Assembly: GCA_009733575.1 (NCBI GenBank)
Contig: ML769769.1
Location: 1 to 58,710, forward strand
Reading direction: 5' to 3'
From: Gymnopus androsaceus JB14
Lineage: Eukaryota > Basidiomycota > Agaricomycetes > Agaricales > Omphalotaceae
Length of the DNA: 58,710 nt
Below, piece by piece: positions 34,381-46,259 of this stretch. The stretch's first letter is position 1. The number at the start of each line of letters is the position of its first letter. The translations under genes and the position numbers were made by a program. A model generated the notes under the pieces. The model ran no database searches, was not told the origin of the DNA, and worked only from the letters and a program-made list of their open reading frames with translations.

Positions 34381-36461
34381 CTACTCAGTAGCCCTCGCCA
34401 CTGCCTCAGGATACTGTACCTCTGCATTAGAGATGTTCGTGCCCATTAAATGACCCTCCTGAAGGGTGGGGGAATACGCTGGAGCTGGCGTCACCGGTGT
34501 CCCATAGTGGAGTGTCGACGACAACGCAGTAGTATTAAACGGCGATCGAGGCGTTGGCGTTGGTGGCTCAACATCATAATCGTACAACAAAAACGGTGTA
34601 ATACCGTATTTGTTCGGGACCGATTGATCTGAGAGTCCTGATCCACTCGAGGTACCGCTGTTGTGAAAGGTATGATCGTTGAGCGAAGTTATTGTCGATC
34701 CAGATTTGGATTTAGATTTGCTCGTCAAAGTCGTTGGACGCGCGGTGTCAAAGCGTGGCAAGGAAGTGGTTTCGGGAAACTTGCGGTGCGTCATGACGAG
34801 GAGGAGGACGTTTACTAGGCCTAGGGGATTTTTGTTAGGTGTACAGAAATAGAGATTCGGGATTTTAGTATTCACGTACCAGTAAGATTGAATAGGATCG
34901 CCGTAAGAAAAGTCACTGCTTCGGGAACTGAAATTCCAGCGACGGCGCTCAGTCGTGCTGCGCCAACTGGGACAATAAGAATTGTGTACGCGACCTAAGC
35001 ATCGTTAGTTTTACTCTATATACAAAGGAGACTTGACATACTGGATACCTGCACGAAATATCAAGTAAAAAAGTCAACATAATTATCAGCAATGAGCAGG
35101 AAGTAGGAAAGGCCAGATGGTGAAATTCAACTCACCAAACCATATGCTGAACAACCCTCAACATCGACGCATCCAAATAATCCCTCCTAAAGCTAAGCTT
35201 CCACCCTTGTCCTCTCGGAACAAAGCGCCAAGCCACTCTAGGTCTACCCCGACTACTTCCACTGCTCAAAGTTCTACTCGAAGATCGCCCATGAAGCCTA
35301 GTACTTAGCGCGCTCATACTGCCAAAGCTGCTGCTCAGTTTACGGCTGAAACCCAAGCTGGGCTTTTTGTCAGCGTCCGACTCGGTTCTGGAGCTTGCAT
35401 GCATGGAGCCGATGTCTGGACCAGGAGCAGTAGTAGCCTGAATGTTGGGTTCCGTGGGCTCGGCGCGATGCCAGGTGATGACGAGGTTCCCTTGTACGCG
35501 TAGGAGAACGAGAGTGTATATCACGAAGCTAATCCCTGCACTGAAGAATTCCTACACGTAATTATTAATCGTGCTTGCAGGAGGAGAGAGAGAGAGAAAG
35601 GTAACTTACGAGAAAGTACTCCAGATACAGCTGCTCAAGCTTATATTCGCTGGTTATCCAACACCTATAGATAGATGGAGATAAAATCATCAGTGGATTT
35701 CCTCTTCTATCCAAGCTGCGACACTTGCCAATTCCCCGAAACTCCATAGTACGAACCTCTCTCCTTAGTCTGTATCGCTGCTGGTCCGATCACAATCATC
35801 GCCAAAATGAATCCCCAACCTGCGAATAAGGTAATGAGCAGGCCGGCTAGAGTGGAAGCGGAGCGCCGGAAGAGGAGGTTGAAGAGATGAATGGAGATCA
35901 TCAGGGACCTGGGAGGATAAGTGGGCATGTGAGGAATGGTTAATCGGACAGGATATAGTATTGCTGATACCAGATAGCATTCCCTACATTTCCAAACTGT
36001 TTTACGCCTCCTACAAGTTGTGTTAGTGTTCGTCGGGCGCGTTGACGCGTCAATGTACTGAACTGACCTTGAATACGGCAATAAGCCCCTTCTTCCAGCC
36101 CGCCCTGAGCAATCCACTTTACATCCATCATCGTGCCTATACTTTCAATCATATTAGACACGAGTAGAGAGAGAAAATATCCGAGGAAGTTGGTTTGGCG
36201 GTACGTTCGCGTTAGTGACCCACTGCCAGGGATAACGGATTTCTGTTGTTAAACAACCTTAATACAAGCCTGATGAATAAGATGAACGATGCGCACGATT
36301 AAAACCAGAAGGACAGCGAGGAAAGAGGTAAGTCCTGCGAATGCGAGAGTCTATTATTTCAAATTAGAATTCTGTGCCCTATAGTAGTAGTTGAAACGTA
36401 CCACTACGCCACACAGTTCGAATACAGTGTAATGTCGCTCTAGCACTATATCAACCATCAT
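34381..36461 (-). CDS. Git3-like G-protein-coupled receptor
   Basis: Fungal receptors of the Git3/GPR1 class sense nutrients and signal through G-alpha. Start MMVDIVLERHYTVFELCGV at 36461. Following exons give FAGLTSFLAVLLVLI, FLGYFLSLLVSNMIESIGT and KWIAQGGLEEGAYCRIQG (the usual conserved extracellular stretch), then ISIHLFNLLFRR, LITLFAGWGFILAMIVIGPAA, GISFVIYTLVLLRVQGNLV, a Ser/Arg-rich third loop (35330-35180), MLRVVQHMVW, TILIVPVGAARLSAVAG, VTFLTAILFNLTGLVNVLLL and MTHRKFP. A disordered tail ends at 34381. An in-frame TAA near 36250 disappears if a 54-nt intron beginning gtgcgc is removed in phase. Seven hydrophobic segments can be counted. Its ligand is unknown. Confidence 0.8.
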
Positions 36462-37196
36462 GGTTTGAAAGAAAAACTACAGGCCAAAGGAAAGAGGGAA
36501 AAAAAGGCAGGAAGGAGACGCGGAGAGAAAGAAAGAAGGCTTTGATAGCTTATTACGTCCATTGACATCGAGAAGCTTATTATCCATCGGCTCTTATCGT
36601 CCTCCTTAAAGTTAAGTATTGCAAACACAAGAGGTATACACTATCATTAGAAACTTCGAAAGAGTCAGTTCTCATCTATATAGAGTATGAAAATCCTGAT
36701 AACGATAACGGTAAGTATCTAGTCCTTCACAAGAACCAACCATACTTCCGAAAACGCTCCAGACCTCCTCCCTACAAAAACCCTCCTAGCTCTTGGCTCC
36801 ATAAGTTTAAACCACGAGGAGTTAATTTGGCGTTACGATCAACGACGTCGACAACGGATGATAGTAATGCGTCCAGTCCCATCTAATAGACTGCTTAAGA
36901 GGCACAAATAATGGCCCTGTTGCCTGTTGTATGCGTCTTTGGAACGTACGCATAAACGGCGGCAGATTCTACCGAGAGAGGAATTTAGTTCATTCGGATA
37001 TCCAAGTCAAGGTTAGACAAGACTACATTTTGGCCGGCGTAACATAAATCCCCCAGAAGTTCTTTGATTTGGCAGATGACCATGAAACTGCAACACAGTA
37101 ATTTAGGAACGTCAATAACAGAAGAACTAGGAAATAACGAACATTCCACTGGCTAGCCGACCCAGGCCTTCAATCCATCCGCTCCCATCTGAAGCA
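36462..37196. other. Intergenic, no gene seen
   Basis: About 735 bp lie between the GPCR start and the MYND gene stop, both on the minus strand. The A/G-rich tract at 36480-36540 (minus-strand pyrimidine tract) may be part of the GPCR promoter. Confidence 0.4.
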
Positions 37197-38035
37197 TTAT
37201 AAAACAATCCCTTCGTTCATATGCTTGAACAAATCCGTCTTCCAGTCGATCCGACACCGTTCATTGAACAATTCATCCGTCATAATTTCCTCTCCAAACC
37301 CCACCGGAGACACATTCGTTATCTGTCGTTCTCCGCATAGAAGCAGCACAAAAACTGCACCTACATGGCCCATTTGGCGCATCTCCTGGTTAACCCTCTG
37401 AACCTGTGCTTTTACCTCACTGGCTTGTTGTCCTAGCTGTTCTACAGGTAGGATTTGCGCATCCGTGGCATAAAAGGACATCTCCCGGCGAACGATGACT
37501 GAGGAGTCGATATTTCGCCGGTCAGAGAGAAATATCACCAACACGTCTCGTAGACAGCGAGTAGGATCACTTCGGAGCCCAAATGCCCGTGCAACAGTTT
37601 GTGTTATTATAGGTCGATGCTTGCTGGTGAATAGTCGGAGTGCCTTGGAAGTGTCGACCACGTCAGAAGGCATTTCTTGTAGCCTACGGTTTAGTTTGCA
37701 CTTTACTCTATGTGATGGCCATGCGTTTTCCTGGCACTGCTTGCTCTGTAAAGGGAGCAGTAAATCAGTCGATGGTCTGCCAGCAGAGCCACATCACATA
37801 CACAGTATTTCTCAATTCGACACCCAGCACACTTCATGAGCGATTTCCCGGATCCTCTTGATCGCCAGCAATTTTGACACTGGTCCAATTCCTTTCTCAA
37901 AGACTCACGAGGGTTCGACGATGGATGTCTTTGCTGAGTGGGCACTTTTGGGGGTACGAGTCCACTAAGAAGGCGAGCAAGAGCTTCGGCCGAAAACTCG
38001 GAAAATGATGCAGGAGAGGGCGAAAACATTCGCAA
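37197..38035 (-). CDS. MYND zinc-finger protein
   Basis: Two exons, 38035-37802 and 37745-37197, total 783 nt, giving 260 residues. Splicing completes the MYND finger: CQNC ... MKCAGCRIEKYC, then SKQCQENAWPSHRVKC, with the C-x2-C, C-x2-C, YC-x3-C and H-x3-C ligands all present (roughly residues 53-94). The C-terminal 150 residues (FLSDRRNIDSSVIV, GHVGAVFVLLLCGERQIT) are not a SET domain I can recognise. MYND fingers bind proline-rich partners. Small MYND-only proteins are numerous in Agaricomycetes and mostly uncharacterised. It is divergent to the aldolase gene, with 145 bp between starts. Confidence 0.88.
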
Positions 38036-38180
38036 ACCGCTTTGGTTGATGGAAGTATGGAGAGGGCTCAGGAGGCGAAGATGACGAACAAGGTATAATT
38101 ATTGGCGCCCATAATAACTATAAGACGACCTCGGAGCGCCCGCTGGACGATAGACGCTCACCATCTTGCTCTAGATTATC

Positions 38181-39281
38181 ATGACCTCTTCCCTGCAATA
38201 TGTCTTTCGTACTACTCTGGCAATCCGCGGTGCTACTGGACTCACAAGAGCCATCAAGTCAGCATCCAACTCGCGCCAAGTACATACCGCCAGCAACTTC
38301 CCTTATACAACTGACATCTCCTCTTCTCCCTTTGCGAGCATCCAACGCGGAAAGACGCGGTCCATCATGCCGACGTTCTCCTCTATGGAAGAGGAACGTA
38401 TCTATAGAAAAGAACATCTGGCGCTCGCATTCCGAATCCTACACCGATACGGATTTGCAGAGGGCGTAGCAGGACACTGCTCTGTCCGTGATCCTGTTCA
38501 GCCTGATACATTTTGGGTGAACCCTCAGGGAAAGTCTTTTGCACGGATGCGGCAATCCGATCTGATCCAGTGCCGTGTTGAAGATGGGGAAATTTTGAAG
38601 GGAGAGCTGCCAGTGGATGCTTCGGCGACGAGTATTCATTCCCAAATGTATAAAGCTGCTGGAAGAGGGAGAGGGCAGGAGGGTGGATCCGAGGGTGGAG
38701 TAGAGAGTTTGGTGCATGTTCATTCGCCGTATACCAAGTTCGTTTTCGTCTCTTTGGGTGGTGTTGATGCACTGAACACTCCTACAGAGCTTTCTCTTCT
38801 CTCAATCGCTCTCTTTCCATGATCAGCCAAGATGCCTGCGCATTCTACGAACAACAGGCACTAGTTCCCTTCGCTGGTGGTGTATTTGATAACCAAGAAG
38901 GCGCACGCATTGCATCTTTCATCCGTTCGCACCATAAGGTTGCTATACTGCAAAACCACGGTTTGCTTAGTGTAGGAAGACTTTCTATAGATGAAGCTGC
39001 TTGGTGGCAAATTAGTTTCGAAAGTAAGTCCTTTCCGTCCCTGCATATGTCGGTGGCTTGATTTGAAAATAATCTCAATCTTTGTCTCCGATGCAGTGTG
39101 CGCCAAAGCCGAGATACTCGCTTCTTCGTCTTTACATCCGAAAGAAACCTTTGTGTTTGCGGAAAAAAATAATATCATCGACACGAGAAATGAGATTGGC
39201 ACGTCGGAGATGGGATGGTTCTGTCTTGCGGCATATGTGGAGGAGGAGGAATGGCATTCGAAAGGAGAACATAAGCTTTAG
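38181..39281 (+). CDS. Class II aldolase/adducin-domain protein (copy 1)
   Basis: Exons 38181-38737, 38788-39023 and 39097-39281 give 978 nt and 325 residues. The N-terminus (about 45 residues, Arg/Ser/Thr-rich, few acids) resembles a mitochondrial presequence. The domain contains GHCSVRDP, WVNPQGKSFA, the metal-binding VHVHSPYTKAFS and the third-histidine motif ILQNHGLLSVG. Such proteins bind Zn2+ and cleave or epimerise sugar phosphates, or are non-catalytic (adducin-like); the substrate cannot be told. It is the tandem paralogue of the gene at 39658, sharing the intron before VCAKAEIL but having an extra intron at 38738-38787 after the VHVHSPYT motif. Confidence 0.9.
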
Positions 39282-39657
39282 GAGACTGTAACCCTGACGC
39301 GGTAACGCCGCCAAGTTCCTTTCCTCCTTGTACTGTAATTGACCTAGAACTCTATTTAGCCTACAATCTAGCTCGTACCTTCCCCTCCTCATAGCCAATG
39401 ACATTTTAGCCTTCTCAAGGTCCTATTATTATCACTTAGGAGGGTGAATAAGTCCCATCTCCCAGTTCTCCGCTGGGGTGACTGATAATGGGAGAACTGT
39501 GACCTATTGACTATATAAAGTCCTAGAACCATGACTGCTTTCACGTACGTTCGTGTGAGCGCTGGCGAAAAGGTGGCCGTGGAGCAACCATGGAGCAAGT
39601 AATAAAGATAGGCTAGTATATACTCGAAGCATCTACTCCCTACCCACCCATCTCATT

Positions 39658-40703
39658 ATGCAACTATCACCCTCTTCTCTACAAAACGCATTTCGTGCTG
39701 CTGTCGCTTTCCGGGGGTCTATTGGTCTTCCAAGGACCTTTCCAACGTATCTCCTACCCAGTACACGCTTGATACACACTGCTAGAAGTAACTTTCCTTA
39801 CACGACAGACATCTCCGACACTCCCTTTGCGACCTTGCAGCATGGAAGGACGCGCTCGGCCTTGCCAAGATTCTCATCCCTAGAGGCGGAACGGGTCTAT
39901 AGGAAAGAACACCTTGCAATTGCATTCCGAATCCTACATCGTTATGGGCTCGCAGAAGGCCTTGCAGGTCACTGTTCTGTTCGCGACTCGATTGAACCCG
40001 ATACATTCTGGGTGAATCCTCAGGGAAAGTCCTTTGCCCGAATGCGTCAATCCAATCTCATCCAGTGTCGGGTGGAGGATGGAGATATCATGAATGGAGA
40101 CTTACACTTACCAGTATCTGCAGCGGCTACCAGTATTCACTCGCAGATGTACAAAGCTGCTGGGAGAGGGAAAGACGATGGCGTGGAGAGTGTGGTGCAT
40201 GTGCACTCGCCGTATACCAAAGCATTCTCTTCCTTGAACCGCACGCTCGATATGATCTCGCAGGACGCTTGTGCGTTTTATGAACAACAGGCTCTTGTTC
40301 CCTTTGCTGGCGGAGTACTTGATAACCAAGAAGGCGCACGCATTGCATCCCTCATCGGTCCTCACCACAAGGTTGCTATATTGCAGAATCATGGTTTGCT
40401 TAGCGTAGGAAGGCTGTCGATCGATGAAGCCGTTTGGTGGCAGATGGGTTTCGAAAGTAGGTTTCTGATAGTTTTTTATCTTGAATCTGCAGCTTTTAAT
40501 CACGTCTTTGACGAGCAGTGTGCGCCAAAGCTCAAATACTCGCCGACTCTGCTTTACGTGTGGACGAAAAGTTTATTTTTGCGGAAGAAAATAATATCCT
40601 CGCCACAAGAGAGGAGCTTGGCAAGCCGGAGTTTGGATGGTTCAGTCTTGCGCCGTATGTGGAAGAGGAGGAATGGCGTTCAAAGGGGGAGCATAAACTA
40701 TAA
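39658..40703 (+). CDS. Class II aldolase/adducin-domain protein (copy 2)
   Basis: Exons 39658-40456 and 40519-40703 give 984 nt and 327 residues. It has the same motif order as its neighbour: GHCSVRDS, WVNPQGKSFA, VHVHSPYTKAFS and ILQNHGLLSVG, ending EEWRSKGEHKL. The N-terminus MQLSPSSLQNAFRAAVAFRG again looks like a targeting peptide, and the two copies diverge most there. The position of the 50-nt intron of copy 1 (junction 40220/40221) is uninterrupted here. 376 bp separate the genes, both on the plus strand. Confidence 0.9.
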
Positions 40704-40850
40704 GAAATGTATCAAATAATTGAAGTAATATAGTATACAGTACTAACGGAGATTGTTCAAGACGTCAGTCATGCCTGACCTGCAGTAAACAATTTAGTAA
40801 AAGAACATCAAACAAGGAAGTCGGTCGTTAGACCAAGTTTGAGCAAGTAT

Positions 40851-42567
40851 TTAGATCTTTTTGCCAGTAACAACCACTCGCATCCCCATCCTATCCAAAT
40901 CCGCCAACGGTCTGTACACCTCCTCATCCACCTCCCGCTTCTGGAGGTGGAGCACAACAGACCTCAGGCAATCTATCCCAACAGATAAAGTATCAGGGAG
41001 CCAGCGGGACGAGACCATGGTGACGAACATGGCATCGTCGAAGGAGGTGCCAGCGAATGTGATCGAAAGACAGCGCAATTTCGGGAGAAGAAGAGAGCTC
41101 GGAGGAGAATCATAGTTGTTCGTGGCGAAGCGTGAGCCAGACAGACTCGAGATGAAGTAGGGGGTAATGGGTGTTTCGGTCTCCGTCAAGGTGGAATCAC
41201 CAACACTGAGATAGAGGAGGGAAGGCAAAGTCCGGATGGCGATAATGAGATTCGTATCTGAAATGACAACACCACTGAGAGACAGTTTTGTTAAGCTGCA
41301 GGAAGACCTCGACAAAAACGCCTTAAAGGCACTGTCTGACCAAGTGAACTTTCCGGGATTTTCATCGTCTTGATGAATGACGAGTTCAGCCAAGGACGTT
41401 AAGGTAAAGGTTGGGAAGAAATGTTCCAGGAGTATCATCGGGTCACAGTAGGCTGCTATAAGACTGAGTGACTTCAGTCTACTCAACAAAACGGGGTCGA
41501 GTCCTGATTCAGGTGGTTCCACGTCGAAAAGCCGGAGTGTTAAAGTAGTGAGATTGAGAAAATGCCGGAAACTGTCTGCATTGAACAACTCAGTGACCAA
41601 GTTGGTAAACTGGTGCTGAGGAAGGTTAGTGCTAGACAGCAGCTCCGGGTCTTGATTCATGCTAATGCCACAGAGCTGTGGCGCATCCCGAAAGCATTCG
41701 AAATCCTCCTGTATGGATGCATCAGTATATCCATGAAGAGTCAAATCTTTAAGATTGGGGAATGAATGTTGAGATCTCGAGACTGTATAATCGCCTGTAT
41801 TTTTGAATGTTTGCCAGCGTCGAGTGTGTTTTAGAAGAAGCTCCAATGCAGGTGGATTGGTTGGCATGTCATCGTTGAAATTTTTAATTTCAAGGTCGAT
41901 GAGAAGCGGAACATCACCCGAACGATCCAAGTAGAGTTGCAAAGTAGAGATGAAACCTCCATGCATCTGCTGTTGCTGTATTTCTGGGTCCTCAGCATAC
42001 GAGAACTCAAGCTTCAACTGAGACCACAAGTGGGTCGAAGCCAGACCCAGCACACGCCATCGTTTGCATACAGCACTAATAGCGAGAGCTGGAAGATATG
42101 CAATGATAGGTGAAGATAATTTGGTAGGTGGACTACGAGCCAATAGCCAGGGATATTCCTGTAGCAGGTTTCCGGTACAGGCGAACTCGAAAACAATGCG
42201 TAAGATTTCATTTGGAAGGAGCCGCATGGGTGAAAGAAGAGCTGAGAGCTGCGTTTTATAATCATTCAAGCGTTTCTTCTGCGCCTGAGTATGATCCATC
42301 TCGGCATCGTAATCTGCGAGGTCCATGTCGCATAGAACAATAATATCATGTATTCCCTGTGGATCAACGGAAGGACCATATTCCCAACGAAGCTTGTTGT
42401 GTAATTCGTCGAAATCCACGTCTACTCGTGGTTTGAATGACGACTTTTTCGTGTTGGGATCCAGCAGATAGGAAAGCTATTCAAAAATATATAAGTAACT
42501 CAAAGTGAGAAAGGAATTTCAGAACTGCCGAATTCACCTCGGAATTCGCGGTGTCCGAGATGCTCAT
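40851..42567 (-). CDS. F-box/leucine-rich protein (intact copy)
   Basis: Exon 42567-42538 (MSISDTANSE) and exon 42476-40851 give 1656 nt and 551 residues. A coiled-coil-like stretch (DAEMDHTQAQKKRLNDYKTQL) leads into the F-box LLPNEILRIVFEFAC, followed by ALAISAVCKRWRVL and HLWSQLKLEF, the usual Agaricomycete arrangement. The C-terminal 350 residues carry irregular leucine-rich segments. It probably serves as the substrate receptor of an SCF ubiquitin ligase, with unknown target. Its paralogue lies immediately upstream on the same strand. Confidence 0.9.
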
Positions 42568-43042
42568 CGAGAATGCAAGAATCAACGGAAACACGTTTTA
42601 CTCGCCAGGGATGAGCGAAGCAGCCAGCGATCGTGAATGGTCCTTGGGCAGTTCGAAAGGTTAACAGGCGCTTCTTTCCAGTGCATTTTCGTCATCACGT
42701 CATCACTACTCATGCCGTGTAAGCGCCCAAAGCAAACAGGGCTCCCGTCTCCTGTAGGCTAACTAATCCAGCATAAGTAAATGCCTCCAACGCAACCAAA
42801 GTTTCTGCATCTCTTCGCCCTGAAAATCCGCTGAAAGGCACCATCCACCAAGTACTTACTGAGTTAATGATTTTAATAAAAAGTTCTCCCTTTCCTAGGG
42901 GGATTCTTTCTGCATTATCTTGATTTTCAGACTCGAGAAATGCTTTTGGAAGCCGTATTGAAACCGGAGACTCAGTTTGACTGCTCGTATTCCTGCTGAC
43001 CCGAGTACAAGGAGATATATATGTATCTACTCAGCGAAGAAG
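42568..43042. other. Spacer between tandem F-box genes
   Basis: 475 bp without a recognisable exon. Counterpart sequence is also seen upstream of the second copy (about 44880-45000), where gatcgtga and gggcgc words recur, so the duplication included some 5' flank. Confidence 0.5.
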
Positions 43043-44862
43043 TTATTCAGAATGGGTAAGCTCAGATCCTTTTTTGGCGACAACCACTCGCATCCCCATG
43101 CTATCCAAATCCGCCAACGATCTGTACACCTTCTCGTCGACCTCCCGGTTCTGGAATTGGAGCACAACAGACCTCAGGCAATCTATCCCGACAACGTTCT
43201 GCAGACAATGTATCAGGGAGCCAGCGGGACGAGACCATGTTGACGAACATGGCGTCATTGAAAGAGGTGCCGCTGAATGCAATCGAAAGACAGCGCAATT
43301 TAGGAAGGAGAGGCGCATTGAAAGGGTTTCCAGTGCGGCAGAGTGGGAATTCGACAGGCTGGAGATGAAGTGGGGAGTGATAGGGGTTTCGTTTTCCGTC
43401 AGGGCGGAATCACCAACGCTAAGATTGAGAAGGGAACGCAAATTCCGCAGAGCGATAATGAGATCCATATCCGAAATAATAACACCACTGATCGACAACG
43501 TTGTTAAACTGCATGTTGATCTCGACAAAAATGCATCAAAGGCGCTGCCTGACCAGCTGAGATTTCCAGGAAGCACAGGCTCGTAGCTAGTGAAGATTTG
43601 CTTATAAATTACAAGTTCCGTTAAGGAAGGGAGTGTGAAGGTCGAGAACACTTGTTCCAGGAGTAAATCTGCATTGTATGGGCCCGCTGTGATGGTGAGC
43701 GACTCTAGCCTAGCCAATGATACGAGGCCAGTTCCTCTTCAAGCACCTCGTCCTCACACTGAGACCGAAGTGTTAAAGCAGTGAGGTTAGGAAAGTATCG
43801 GAAATCTTCCATCTGGCCAACATCTAGGTCAACGTCCAAACAGGTAAGCTGGTCTCGGGATAAATTAGAAAGCAGCTGCACCCCACTGGACGTGGTTATG
43901 GCACAGAGCTTGGGTGCATCCCGAAAACAGTCAAAATCCACTAGTATGAGTGGATCATCAATTCCTTCAAGGGTCAAAGCTCTAAGATCGGGGAACGAGT
44001 GCTGGGATCTCAACAGCGTATAATCACCCGTATTCTTGACCATTTTCCAACGTTGAGTGTGCTCGAGAAGGAGATCCAGAATAGGTGGGCTACTGGACGT
44101 ATCATCGGTGAATTCCATTATTTGAAGGTCGATGAAAAGCGGAGCATTACCCGAGCGGTCCAGCTGAGGTAGAGTTGCAAGGTAGAGATAAACCCACCAT
44201 GTGTATCAGAAGCATGCATATCCGGCGCCGTTTCCGCCAACTCTGAATTCTCCTCAACGTGTAAGATTTCAAGCTTCAACCGAGACCATAAGTGGTTCGA
44301 TACCAGACCTAGGTCACGCCATCGTTTGCATACTGCACTGATTGCAAGAGCAGGAAGGTAGGTCATAACTGGTGAAGCTACTTCGGTGGGTCGGACAACC
44401 AAATTCGATGGCCAAGGATATTCTTGTAGGAAGTTTTCGGTACAGGCGAACTCGAAAATAAGGCATAAGATTTCGTTCGGAATGTGACGGATAGGTGAAA
44501 GAAGGGATGAGAGCTGCGTTTTATAATCGTACAAACGCTTCTTCTGCGCTTGGGCATCGATAGCCTGAGACTCGATCTGAAGAGCAATTCAGTCGTCGGA
44601 TCATATCGCATAGAAGAAGGGTTTTCTGAATCTCCTGGATGACTTGCGGATCCGCCGCCGAAAACCATATTCCCAACGAAACTTGTTGTGTAATCCGTCG
44701 AAATCCACGTTTACTCGTGGTTTGAATGATGAATTTTTCTCGTTGGGACCCAGCAGCGAGGAAAGCTATTCAGAGATATAAGTATCTCAAAGTGGGAAAA
44801 GGAATCATTGTCACCAGAACTGCTAAGCTCACCTTAGAATTCGCCATGTCCGAGACGCTCAT
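43043..44862 (-). pseudogene. F-box protein, tandem paralogue with frameshifts
   Basis: Start MSVSDMANSK (44862) and the small first intron match the neighbouring intact gene. Successive frames then repeat its sequence: FDGLHNKFRWEYG, KKRLYDYKTQLSSLLSP, HIPNEILCLIFEFAC, ALAISAVCKRWRDL, HLWSRLKLEI, leucine-rich parts and a C-terminus resembling LADLDSMGMRVVVAKK. The open pieces 44534-44118, 44118-43705 and 43717-43043 are in different frames, and another shift lies near 44665. At least three single-base shifts separate it from function, though consensus errors are possible. The residues between breaks remain well conserved, so inactivation, if real, is recent. Confidence 0.8.
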
Positions 44863-45149
44863 CGGAAAGAATCAAGGGTAGCACGTTTTAAGGAGATTGC
44901 CAGGGATTGGTATCCGAGCGGAGCAGCTAGCGATCGTGAGGGTCCTTGATATGCAGTTCGTCAATGGGCGCCTCTTTCCAGGCAAAACAATTTCTAACAA
45001 TTTGCCTGACAATTCGCGCCAATCTCTGATATATTATCTGAGTCTGAAGCCTCTGTAGCCAGAAAAATACGTGAGATTCAATGTTTGTTCTATTATGGAC
45101 TGCGTTTGCCAAAAATGGCAGTAGATGCGACAGCATTTGAACCATTGCA

Positions 45150-46065
45150 TTAACTTCGTTCAGTAAGATTCGGGTCTAGCGTAGTGATTTCCCATTCACC
45201 GCCTCCCTTAGGCTTGTACACTTCTCTCGCGGTACACTCGACCAACGGGTGCGGCAATCCACAACACGGACAAAACCGATATCGGAATATACGCTGGACG
45301 AGATCACTGACTGTGGGTGTGTTTTCGCGTGGTTTCATGACGAGAGAGGGAATGCTATCATCGCTTGATTCGTTGCTGCGGAAGAGTTCATCGACTAGCA
45401 TGGCGAAGCGCACGTCGCGCATAGTGAGGCCAGGGACAATGAGTGTCTCGGGGAATGCTGTACGATGTACACATCAGTGATGTCCAGTAGCGAGCAATTA
45501 TAGTGAGCTTACGAGTAGCCTCTCTTGCCGGAAAATCTGGCCTCAATTTCGACACTGCCTTTGGGATGTATGCTTCATGCGTATGTATATTGATAAATAC
45601 TTTTGAGATTGGTTGCTGTCTCTGTTCTAGGCGGAGTAAAGATGGATGATGCTATAAGGGAACAGGTCACTGGTCAGCGACGCCATAGACTGTAACTCTC
45701 AATTGACCCACTTTTTCTTTCTGAGCAATTTCCTTTACACCCTCAATAAATTCTTGTCCACGTTCTAGAGTCGGAAAGGAATACCAGGCGAAATATATCA
45801 ATCCATTCCCAAGAGTTTTCCTAGTCTCCGATGGTTCACTCCCACGTTCGGTATTTTTCAAGAATTGTTTCACTGTCGTAGGCCGGAAGGGTATGCGCTC
45901 CCTCAGTGGAATAAGATACTTTTCCATTTCGTCGGGCAGAAGCCATGGTGTCGGCCGAGTTTTGGGTCGAGGTGGGATTGGAAGGAGAGCAGCTACGTGT
46001 TCTTGAGTTTGAACAGTGGTAAAGTCATTATGCTCTATAATATCATACATTTTGAGTCGAAGCAT
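45150..46065 (-). CDS. Pterin-4a-carbinolamine dehydratase-like protein
   Basis: Exons 46065-45697, 45651-45513 and 45457-45150 total 816 nt and 271 residues in phase. Around the first splice junction the sequence reads FIEGVKEIAQKEKVGQLR then HHPSLLR, and next KVFINIHTHEA: the HHP motif and the following T-H correspond to the active-site histidines of the PCD family, which dehydrates 4a-hydroxytetrahydropterins. Upstream FAWYSFPTLERGQEFI fits the family F-x-F...F pattern. The C-terminal 110 residues, with CPCCGLPHPLVEC (a possible zinc site), are outside the PCD fold. The first intron is only 45 nt with a weak donor (gttaca). The fold assignment rests on short motifs. Confidence 0.55.
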
Positions 46066-46259
46066 GAGGGTATTTAGACATACTATATCTGATTGTACCC
46101 CGCAGGCTGAGTACGCGAAAGCGCGTCACGGTGAGCGTCGGGAAAAGCATGCAGAATTTTCCTCGGGCCGCGCTTTATGAGCGCTTACGTCTACATTATA
46201 GACTACGGTATTCGTTCAAACTCATGTAAAAATCCCTGAACACTACTACTTAGTACTAG

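Noticed and set aside
36245..36260. Nonsense codon inactivating the Git3-like receptor
   Set aside because: A 54-nt intron with donor gtgcgc and acceptor aacaacag removes it in phase, which is simpler.
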